DNA of 5,069 nucleotides from Hellea balneolensis (GTDB lineage: Bacteria > Pseudomonadota > Alphaproteobacteria > Caulobacterales > Maricaulaceae): NCBI GenBank assembly GCA_003233025.1, contig QIKS01000225.1:1-5069 (forward strand). Reading direction: 5' to 3'. The notes below the pieces were generated by a model. The model did not search any database and was not told the DNA's origin. It saw only the letters and a list, made by a program, of their open reading frames with translations. A program made the translations under genes and the position numbers. Positions within the stretch are counted from its first letter, which is position 1. The number at the start of each line of letters is the position of its first letter. Of the stretch, positions 1 through 5,069 are shown one piece after another.

Positions 1-60
1 GATGATCAGCAAAGCCCGGCCAAACAGGCTTTTGGGCAAATATTTCTTGAGCCTAATCAT
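1..60 (-). CDS. Sensor histidine kinase, EnvZ-like (N-terminal 20 codons only)
   Basis: Only the first 20 codons are present and the gene runs off the left edge. The ATG at 60-58 opens a frame reading MIRLKKYLPKSLFGRALLII. A basic N-terminus, then Leu-Pro-x-Ser-Leu-Phe-Gly-Arg and the start of a hydrophobic helix, is the typical opening of EnvZ-type membrane histidine kinases in proteobacteria. In that family the kinase senses a signal through its membrane and periplasmic parts, autophosphorylates a histidine, and passes the phosphate to its cognate regulator. The start codon lies inside the end of the response regulator gene, with an 8-base overlap (ATGATTAG), so the two are probably cotranscribed and translationally coupled as a cognate pair. 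The catalytic domains are outside the window. The kinase assignment therefore rests on these 20 residues plus the gene order. Confidence 0.8.
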   Translation of the reverse strand, partial: MIRLKKYLPKSLFGRALLII

Positions 61-763
61 CCAAAGGCTCCGCCTGTAATTGGTAGCCTTGGTTGCGCAC
101 CGTTGTTATAAAATCTGGATTTGACGGGTTGGTTTCCAATTTACGGCGCAGGCGGGTGATTTGCACATCAACCGCTCTTTCGCTTTTGGCATTGATATTT
201 TGCGCCAAAAGCGCGCGGCTGATCGGCGCGCCGAGCCGGGCGGACAGGGTGGTTAGCAAGGCGGTTTCGCCGGTGGTCAGATGGATGCGTTGGCCGTTCT
301 TTGTCAGTAGATTACGCATTTTGTCAAAAACATAAGGGCCGAAGCGTAGGCGCTGTGTGCGCGGCGGGATGGCGGCACGTTTCAAGATCGCCTTGATCCG
401 CAAGACAAGCTCCTCAGGCTCAAAGGGTTTGGGGAGATAATCATCCGCCCCGAGCTTAAGCCCGGTTATTCTGTCGGCTGGTTCCGCCCGCGCCGTCAGC
501 AAAATAATCGGCACCATATCCATTTCGCGCAAAGAACGGGTCAGGCTCAACCCGTCTTCACCCGGCATCATCACGTCGAGGATGATCAAATCAAAACTGA
601 GGCCAGCTATAAGCTTACGGGCTTGCGCCGCATTGGCAGCAAGTGAAATGCGAAACCCTTGCGCCGTCAGATATTGTTTGAGCAGCTCGCGGATGCGGTC
701 ATCATCATCAACAACAAGAAGATGGGCGTCATTATTGCTTTGAAGGGGCGGGTTGGTAACCAT
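53..763 (-). CDS. OmpR-family two-component response regulator
   Basis: This 236-residue, full-length cytoplasmic transcription regulator has an N-terminal receiver domain (about residues 14-128). It has the acidic pocket D19/D20 in a VVDDDD stretch, the phosphoacceptor D63 in LDVMMPGEDG, the switch T90 in LLTA, Y109, and the conserved K112 in PKPF. A winged-helix DNA-binding domain follows (about 138-231), with recognition-helix residues around DVQITRLRRKLE and the closing wing TVRNQGYQL. It is the expected phosphorylation target of the kinase that overlaps its 3' end. The start is the ATG at 763-761, with AGGG (complement of 772-775) 8 bases upstream as a plausible ribosome binding site. 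It is divergent from ilvE across 86 bases. In alphaproteobacteria a regulator of this subfamily (PetR of Rhodobacter capsulatus, with the MarR-type PetP) is the closest name I can suggest. That assignment is an inference from memory, so no symbol is given. Confidence 0.95.
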   Translation of the reverse strand: MVTNPPLQSNNDAHLLVVDDDDRIRELLKQYLTAQGFRISLAANAAQARKLIAGLSFDLIILDVMMPGEDGLSLTRSLREMDMVPIILLTARAEPADRITGLKLGADDYLPKPFEPEELVLRIKAILKRAAIPPRTQRLRFGPYVFDKMRNLLTKNGQRIHLTTGETALLTTLSARLGAPISRALLAQNINAKSERAVDVQITRLRRKLETNPSNPDFITTVRNQGYQLQAEPLDD

Positions 764-849
764 GGCGCTAACCCTAACAAGAATTCATATTGACACAAGT
801 CTAACAAAAGCGGAAAGACGCATAAGGTAGATAAACAGATGGACACACT
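764..849. promoter_or_regulatory. Divergent intergenic region between response regulator and ilvE
   Basis: All transcription signals for the leftward two-component operon and for rightward ilvE should lie in or near these 86 bases. A perfect TTGACA hexamer occurs at 790-795 on the plus strand, but no good -10 box sits 16-18 bases downstream, so a conventional promoter is only tentative. The hexamer CTAAC(A/C) occurs three times on the plus strand, at 768-773, 774-779 and 801-806. The first two are in tandem and overlap the likely ribosome binding site of the regulator gene. Repeated short direct elements fit an OmpR-family operator, but binding is inferred only from arrangement. Confidence 0.35.
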
Positions 850-1728
850 ATGAGCGAAACAGCTTTTCATGACCGGGACGGATATATTTGGATGGACGGG
901 GAATTTGTTCCTTGGCGCGATGCCAAAGTCCATGTGTTGACCCATTCCCTACATTATGGCTCTGGCGTTTTTGAGGGCAATAGGGCTTATGGCGGCAAAA
1001 TTTTTGCTCTGCGCGATCACAGTGAGCGGTTGATAAAATCGGCTGCGTATTTGGGCTATGATATCCCGTTTAGCGCCGCGCAAATTGATAAAATTTGCAA
1101 AGAAACTTTGGCCAAAGCCGGGTTGGGCACCGCCTATGTGCGCCCGATCGCCTGGCGCGGCAGTGAGCAAATGGGGGTTGCGGCGCAAAGCAATAAAATC
1201 CACTTGGCCGTTGCGGTTTGGGCTTGGGGTAATTATTTTGACGACAAAATGCGGGGGATACGTTTGTGCATGGCGGACTGGAAACGGCCAGACCCGCAGA
1301 CAATCCCGTGCAAGGCCAAGGGGGCCGGGCTTTATATGATTTGTACTTTGTCCAAACACGCGGCGGAGAACAAAGGGTTTGATGATGCGCTCATGCTCGA
1401 TTACCGCGGCCAAATCGCCGAATGTACGGGCGCGCATATTTTCTTTGTCAAGGACGGAGAATTACACACGCCGACCAATGATGTTTTATTGGACGGGATT
1501 ACCCATAAAACCGTCATTGCCTTAGCGAAGAACCGCAAGATTAAGGTGCATAAAAGAGATATCTGGCCCGATGAATTGCCGACATTTAGCGAGTGCTTTA
1601 TCGTTGGCACTGCCGCAGAAATCACGCCCGTGCGTGCTATTGAAGAACGGGTGTACACGCCGGGCGAAATTACGCAAAACCTGGTTGAGGATTATGACTT
1701 ACATATCCACGGAAAACTTAAGTTATAG
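850..1728 (+). CDS. ilvE: Branched-chain amino acid aminotransferase (class IV, PLP)
   Basis: This 292-residue cytoplasmic enzyme of the fold-type IV PLP family is predicted to interconvert leucine, isoleucine and valine with their 2-oxo acids, using glutamate/2-oxoglutarate. That is the last step of their synthesis. Visible signatures are YGSGVFEG at 36-43, R60 in the phosphate-binding HSERL segment, YVRP at 96-99, the Schiff-base lysine K157 in CKAKGAG, E191 in the cofactor-contacting loop, LDGIT at 214-218, and GTAAEITP at 253-260, which closes the PLP phosphate site. The length is normal. The start ATG at 850 has GGA at 841-843 six bases upstream. Two substitutions are seen: the loop reads ECTGAHIF, with His where Asn is usual, and LDGITH, with His where Arg is usual. 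Neither removes a catalytic residue. The 3' end overlaps the convergent pgsA by 11 bases. Related class IV enzymes (D-amino acid transaminase, ADC lyase) are less likely given the overall match. Confidence 0.95.
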   Translation: MSETAFHDRDGYIWMDGEFVPWRDAKVHVLTHSLHYGSGVFEGNRAYGGKIFALRDHSERLIKSAAYLGYDIPFSAAQIDKICKETLAKAGLGTAYVRPIAWRGSEQMGVAAQSNKIHLAVAVWAWGNYFDDKMRGIRLCMADWKRPDPQTIPCKAKGAGLYMICTLSKHAAENKGFDDALMLDYRGQIAECTGAHIFFVKDGELHTPTNDVLLDGITHKTVIALAKNRKIKVHKRDIWPDELPTFSECFIVGTAAEITPVRAIEERVYTPGEITQNLVEDYDLHIHGKLKL

Positions 1729-2338
1729 CGGCCCGATAATATTTCAAACCGGTCAAGGCAGACATCAGAGCGGCGAGCCATAACAAGGTAATTCCGGCGT
1801 GCATATTGATCGTTGAAAACTGCAAAATACTTTCAGAAATCGGCAAGACCGAGCGGCTGCTGACAGCCAGGATGAGCATCAAAATACACAACATCTCTGC
1901 GGCGGTTTTCCATTTAGCCAAAGGGGTTGGCGGCATTTTACGTCCTGACAGGGCGGCATGTTCGCGCAGACCGCTGACAAAGATATCGCGAAAGATAATC
2001 AGCAAAGACGGGATTATAATATACCAAACCGCGCCGAAATTTATATTGAGCGCAATCAAGCCGCCCGCGACCAGCAGCTTATCGGCGATGGGATCAATCA
2101 TCCGGCCAAAATCAGATGTAAGCTGCCACCTGCGGGCCAGATATCCATCCAGAAAATCTGTCAGGGCGCAAAAAACAAACAAAAGCGGCAGGAGTAATGG
2201 TGCATTGAGCCAAATATTGGCGTTGCTGCCAATGGCTAAAATCCCCCAAACCAGAAAGGGGATGAGCAGAATGCGGCTCACGGTCAGGGCATTGGGCAGC
2301 CAAAAAAACCGGTGACGTTTTGCGTTTTCGTTTTTCAT
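1718..2338 (-). CDS. pgsA: CDP-diacylglycerol--glycerol-3-phosphate 3-phosphatidyltransferase
   Basis: This 206-residue inner-membrane enzyme makes phosphatidylglycerol phosphate from CDP-diacylglycerol and glycerol-3-phosphate, the committed step to phosphatidylglycerol and cardiolipin. The full CDP-alcohol phosphotransferase signature is present: D61, D64-G65, A68-R69, then eight residues, G78, D82, D86 (bases 2081-2158). The N-terminus has the family's LPNALTVSRILLIP motif (14-27), and FRDIFVSGLRE (116-126) and AKWKTAAEM (141-149) also match PgsA. About six hydrophobic segments are visible, and the length is typical. I chose the ATG at 2338-2336 because it lies 2 bases after the upstream gene's stop, has AGG (complement of 2348-2350) 9 bases before it, and gives the normal N-terminus. 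The same frame is open back to 2446, but that extension is the upstream gene read out of frame. It is the last gene of the leftward run and converges on ilvE with no visible terminator between. Confidence 0.95.
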   Translation of the reverse strand: MKNENAKRHRFFWLPNALTVSRILLIPFLVWGILAIGSNANIWLNAPLLLPLLFVFCALTDFLDGYLARRWQLTSDFGRMIDPIADKLLVAGGLIALNINFGAVWYIIIPSLLIIFRDIFVSGLREHAALSGRKMPPTPLAKWKTAAEMLCILMLILAVSSRSVLPISESILQFSTINMHAGITLLWLAALMSALTGLKYYRAAIT

Positions 2339-2340
2339 GT

Positions 2341-3036
2341 TTATGAGCCTGTCGTATGCGTTGTTGGCCTTGTTCGTAAAATCCGCACCCCGGTAAGTAA
2401 AGCTAAAAAAGCGCCAATCCACAGCAAGCCCAGTCCGAAATTCCAAACCCAGGGGGTGGCGGCATCATAAATTTGTGCGATTTTTTGCGGATCATTGCCA
2501 GCGCGAACACCTTGCAGCCAATTGCTCAACCACGGAGCAGCGACCAATGTGCATGTGGCCAGCATGACGAGAGCGTTTTTGATATCCCCAAGCCGGGTTT
2601 CCAAAAACCCTTCTTTGCGCATTTGGCGCCCTTTAAACAAAGCCAAGCCGATATCGCGCCAGATCAACGCCCCGGCAGGCAGCGCAAATGTCCAGTGCAG
2701 CAGGCCCGCCTTATGGGTCACCCAAAGCAGGGCGCCGAGCGTGCCAACGACCAAAACGCTATCGGCGATATCGTCCATCCAGCCATAAAGCCGTCTGTTG
2801 GTATTGGCACTGCCGCCAATAATATCATCAAGAATGTCGGTGATAGCGGCGATAACGAATAAAATGGAAGCCAGCAAAACCAGGCCTAAATCCAAAGAAA
2901 CATAGCCGTTTGGATCATCAGGTTTTTGCGACCAGGCCATGATGATGACAAATATAATCAACGGGGTCAGGGCGATGCGTATAAGTGTCAAGCCGTCGGC
3001 GAGGGCGCCGGATGGGTCATTTGTATTGCTATTCAT
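2341..3036 (-). CDS. CDP-alcohol phosphatidyltransferase-like membrane protein with altered motif (PgsA paralog)
   Basis: From the ATG at 3036 this is a 231-residue protein with about six hydrophobic segments. It is clearly related to the PgsA encoded just downstream, through similar N-terminal LTLIRIALTPL, WRDIGLALFKG and GDIKNALVML segments. The signature region (bases 2761-2838) keeps four aspartates, D67, D70, D88 and D92, at exactly the PgsA spacing. The Gly after the second Asp is D71, the Ala-Arg pair is G74-G75, and the mid-motif Gly is Y84 with a Gly one position later. In the family these changed residues contact the CDP part of the donor, so the enzyme may use another substrate, work poorly, or be inactive. 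I infer a phospholipid-related role but no reaction. Start choice: the ATG at 3036 gives an 8-base overlap with uvrC and has GAG seven bases upstream. An ATG at 3048 (20-base overlap) and a TTG at 3063 are alternatives. pgsA begins 2 bases after its stop. Confidence 0.85.
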   Translation of the reverse strand: MNSNTNDPSGALADGLTLIRIALTPLIIFVIIMAWSQKPDDPNGYVSLDLGLVLLASILFVIAAITDILDDIIGGSANTNRRLYGWMDDIADSVLVVGTLGALLWVTHKAGLLHWTFALPAGALIWRDIGLALFKGRQMRKEGFLETRLGDIKNALVMLATCTLVAAPWLSNWLQGVRAGNDPQKIAQIYDAATPWVWNFGLGLLWIGAFLALLTGVRILRTRPTTHTTGS

Positions 3037-4912
3037 GGAAGTACTCATGGATGGTTTTCGCAAGTTTTTTACTTACGCCTTCTACTCTGGCCAAATCTTC
3101 CTGGGGCGCATTTGCAATCCGTTTGGCGGAACCAAAATAACCCAGTAACGCTTTTTTGCGCGCCGCCCCAATGCCAGCAATATCATCAAGCGGGCTGGTA
3201 TGCATCTGTTTTTTACGCTTGGCGCGGTGGGTGCCGATGGCAAAACGGTGGGCTTCGTCGCGCAATCTTTGTAGGTAATACAAAACCGGCGTGCGCGGCG
3301 GCAAGGTAAATTCTGCCCGCCCGGCCATATGAAATGTTTCGCGCCCGGCATTGCGCTGGGGGCCTTTGGCAATAGCAATAAGCGTTGTCCGCGCCAATAC
3401 GCCCAGCTCCTCCAAAGCTTCGGTGACCGCGCTGAGCTGGCCTTTGCCGCCGTCAATCAGGACAAGGTCAGGCCAGTTTTGGCCGTCTTCCTTAAGCAGT
3501 CTCGAAAACCGCCTGCGCATAACTTCGCTCATCATGGCATAATCATCGCCGGGTGCGGTGCTGGCGTCTTTAATATTAAAGGTGCGGTATTCGCGTTTTT
3601 GAAACCCTTCTACGTTGGCGACAATAAATGCGCCTGTCGCATGTGCGCCCTGGATATGGGAGTTGTCATAAACCTCGATCCGTTCGGGCGGCTCGGTCAG
3701 CCCGAAAACATCTGCCAAACCCGCCAGCAATTTTCTTTGCGACGCGGTTTCGGCCAATTTACGTGCCAAGGCTTCGCCTGCGTTTTTACGCGCCCGTTCG
3801 ACGATTTCAAATTTTTCGCCTCTTAAGGGTTTTAAAATTTTAAAATTTTTCTCCCGCCGCTCGGCAAGCGCCGTCTCTAAAAGTTTTTTACTGGGCAGGT
3901 CAAGATTGACAAAGAGTTGTTTGGGAATGGGTTTGCCCAGGTAAAACTGGGCTAAAAAAGCATCCAGAATTTCCGCCGGATGTTGATCTTTGCTGTGGCG
4001 GGGGAAATAGGCATTGCCGCCCCAATTTTGCCCGGCCCGAAAGAAAAATACCTGGACACAAGCTTGCCCGCCGTCCTCGTAAATAGCCGCCACGTCGGCT
4101 TCCATAAATGTCGTCGGCGCAACATTGCCGACGGCAGAGCCACTGCCACTGCTGATGAACGCCATGGCTTTGAGCCGGTCTCTAATTTCCGCCGCTTTTT
4201 CAAATTGCAAATCTTTCGCCGCTTGACGCATTTGTTGTTGCAAGCGCGTGCGTAATTTTTCCGATTTACCCTTGAGAAAATCGGAAGCATCGCGGTTCAG
4301 CACGGTGTAATCCTCAAGGCTTATCTCCCCGGTACACGGCGCCGCACAACGCTTTATCTGGTGCAACATACAAGGCCGGGTGCGATTTTCATAAACACTG
4401 TCAGAACATGTGCGCAAGCGAAAGGCGCGCTGCAATGTATCCAGTGTGCGGTTAACCGCATTGGCCGAGGCGAAGGGGCCAAAATAATCGCCGTTATTTT
4501 TGCGCTTGCCCCGGTGTTTCATAAGCTGGGCTGCCGGGTGATCTGTCCGCATGAGAATATAGGGGAAGCTTTTATCATCGCGCAGCAAGATATTATAGCG
4601 CGGTTTTAAGCGCTTAATCAGGCTGGCCTCCAGTAATAAGGCTTCGGTTTCGCTGCCGGTTACGACAAATTCCATCGTGGTCGTTGCCCGGATCATCCGT
4701 TTGATGCGGACCGGGTGGCGGTCATATTTCGTATAGGCGCTGACCCGTTTTTTAAGGTTTTTCGCCTTGCCAACATAAAGCAAAACCCCGTCTTGATCGA
4801 GCATTCTATAAACGCCAGGCTTGCCCGACAAGGTATTGACATAGGCCAAAATACAGGCGGGCCCGTGTTTGTGTTTAGGGTCAGCCCCGCCCATGCCTTT
4901 GGCCTTAGTCAT
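3029..4912 (-). CDS. uvrC: Excinuclease ABC subunit C (UvrC)
   Basis: This 627-residue cytoplasmic nuclease of nucleotide excision repair is recruited by UvrB to cut the damaged strand on both sides of the lesion. Domains in order: a GIY-YIG nuclease (about 29-107) for the 3' incision, with PGVY at 32-35, YVG at 46-48, R56, E95 and N107; a cysteine cluster C169, C181, C189, C193; a UVR motif (about 223-257) for UvrB binding; an RNase H-like nuclease for the 5' incision, with D416 in YDNSH, D456/D457 in PGDDYA, D487 in LIDGGKGQ and H555 in RDEAHRFAIG; and tandem helix-hairpin-helix DNA binding (about 576-625). All catalytic residues I can place are present and the length is normal. The start ATG at 4912 is fixed by an in-frame stop upstream with no other start between. 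It overlaps the folB-like stop by 8 bases, and the ribosome binding site is weak, which suggests translational coupling. Confidence 0.98.
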   Translation of the reverse strand: MTKAKGMGGADPKHKHGPACILAYVNTLSGKPGVYRMLDQDGVLLYVGKAKNLKKRVSAYTKYDRHPVRIKRMIRATTTMEFVVTGSETEALLLEASLIKRLKPRYNILLRDDKSFPYILMRTDHPAAQLMKHRGKRKNNGDYFGPFASANAVNRTLDTLQRAFRLRTCSDSVYENRTRPCMLHQIKRCAAPCTGEISLEDYTVLNRDASDFLKGKSEKLRTRLQQQMRQAAKDLQFEKAAEIRDRLKAMAFISSGSGSAVGNVAPTTFMEADVAAIYEDGGQACVQVFFFRAGQNWGGNAYFPRHSKDQHPAEILDAFLAQFYLGKPIPKQLFVNLDLPSKKLLETALAERREKNFKILKPLRGEKFEIVERARKNAGEALARKLAETASQRKLLAGLADVFGLTEPPERIEVYDNSHIQGAHATGAFIVANVEGFQKREYRTFNIKDASTAPGDDYAMMSEVMRRRFSRLLKEDGQNWPDLVLIDGGKGQLSAVTEALEELGVLARTTLIAIAKGPQRNAGRETFHMAGRAEFTLPPRTPVLYYLQRLRDEAHRFAIGTHRAKRKKQMHTSPLDDIAGIGAARKKALLGYFGSAKRIANAPQEDLARVEGVSKKLAKTIHEYFHE

Positions 4913-5069
4913 GTCTTTGGACAGTGACGCTAACCCCGGCGGCTTGCGCGTTAATCAAGGCATGGGGTTTGGCAATGCGCACGCTAGCGGCGCAGACGCG
5001 GGCGTCCGCCTCCAAAGCCCAGCGGGCAATGCGCACGGCCAAGGTTTCAACCAATTGCACATGGGCTTC
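4905..5069 (-). CDS. folB: Dihydroneopterin aldolase family protein (C-terminal 54 residues)
   Basis: This 54-codon 3' end enters from the right edge and stops at TAA (4907-4905). The visible part reads VETLAVRIARWALEAD, then SVRIAKPHALINAQAAGV and a final beta strand VSVTV. This matches the last helix and strands of the FolB fold, in which a conserved Glu-Lys-Pro or similar motif carries the active-site lysine. Here the lysine is in AKPHA, at bases 4968-4970. The family converts 7,8-dihydroneopterin to 6-hydroxymethyl-dihydropterin in folate synthesis. The first half, including the remaining active-site residues, is outside the window, so FolB cannot be separated from FolX or other members of the fold. 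The stop overlaps the uvrC start by 8 bases (ATGACTAA), making it the first visible gene of the leftward run. Confidence 0.75.
   Translation of the reverse strand, partial: EAHVQLVETLAVRIARWALEADARVCAASVRIAKPHALINAQAAGVSVTVQRHD

Noticed and set aside
790..795. TTGACA as a confident sigma-70 promoter for ilvE.
   Set aside because: No acceptable -10 hexamer lies 16-18 bases downstream, so it is only mentioned under the intergenic region.
667..945. Minus-strand frame across the regulator start and the ilvE start (92 codons).
   Set aside because: It overlaps two well-supported genes and the intergenic region and shows no recognisable domain.
949..1437. Long minus-strand frame antisense to ilvE (162 codons).
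   Set aside because: It is opposite a complete, motif-rich ilvE; its composition (Arg/Pro rich, no domain) is that of a shadow frame.
1715..1724. Palindrome AACTTAAGTT as a bidirectional terminator.
   Set aside because: It is short, A/T rich, has no loop and no flanking T run, so it cannot form a stable terminator hairpin.
1806..2315. Plus-strand frame antisense to pgsA (169 codons).
   Set aside because: It lies opposite pgsA with its full catalytic motif; the translation has no recognisable family and no ribosome binding site.
2339..2446. N-terminal extension of the pgsA frame (36 extra residues back to 2446).
   Set aside because: It lies wholly inside the upstream paralog gene in another frame, has no family resemblance, and the ATG at 2338 gives a normal PgsA N-terminus 2 bases after the upstream stop.
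2473..2862. Plus-strand frames antisense to the PgsA paralog.
   Set aside because: The minus-strand frame shows family motifs and membrane segments, while these are low-similarity shadows.
3037..3063. Longer N-terminus for the PgsA paralog from a TTG at 3063 or an ATG at 3048.
   Set aside because: TTG is a weaker start and neither has a purine-rich site upstream; 3036 has GAG at a fair distance and matches the overlap geometry seen elsewhere. 3048 remains possible.
3329..3826. Plus-strand frame antisense to uvrC (165 codons).
   Set aside because: It is entirely within uvrC, opposite its RNase H-like domain, with no domain of its own.

Overview
The window looks like ordinary chromosome from an alphaproteobacterium. 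This rests on an OmpR-type response regulator followed directly by an EnvZ-type kinase, next to a branched-chain aminotransferase of the alphaproteobacterial type, and on a folB-uvrC-pgsA gene order. Nothing in it points to a phage, plasmid, insertion sequence, CRISPR array or RNA gene. I call no genus.

Layout: (1) Positions 1-763, minus strand, carry a two-component pair. A response regulator (53-763) is followed by a sensor kinase of which only the first 20 codons are inside the window (1-60). (2) Positions 764-849 are a short divergent intergenic region with repeated CTAAC hexamers and weak promoter-like sequence. (3) Positions 850-1728, plus strand, encode a branched-chain amino acid aminotransferase (ilvE). 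(4) Positions 1718-5069, minus strand, form a tightly packed run in the order of transcription: the end of a dihydroneopterin aldolase gene (folB-like), uvrC, a CDP-alcohol phosphatidyltransferase-like gene with an altered motif, and pgsA. pgsA converges on ilvE, and the two coding ends overlap by 11 bases.

Functionally, the minus-strand run links folate biosynthesis, nucleotide excision repair and phosphatidylglycerol phosphate synthesis. Such mixed runs are common, and coupling is more likely translational and transcriptional than metabolic. The two-component pair and ilvE are divergent and share an 86-base control region, so co-regulation is possible but not shown.

The most interesting item is the gene at 2341-3036, a tandem relative of PgsA. 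It keeps all four metal-binding and catalytic aspartates at exactly the PgsA spacing but has lost the Gly and Ala-Arg of the substrate-binding signature. Also notable is a repeated 8-base stop/start overlap, ATGANTA(A/G), at three junctions. Otherwise the window is conventional, and I found no evidence of a previously undescribed system beyond that paralog.
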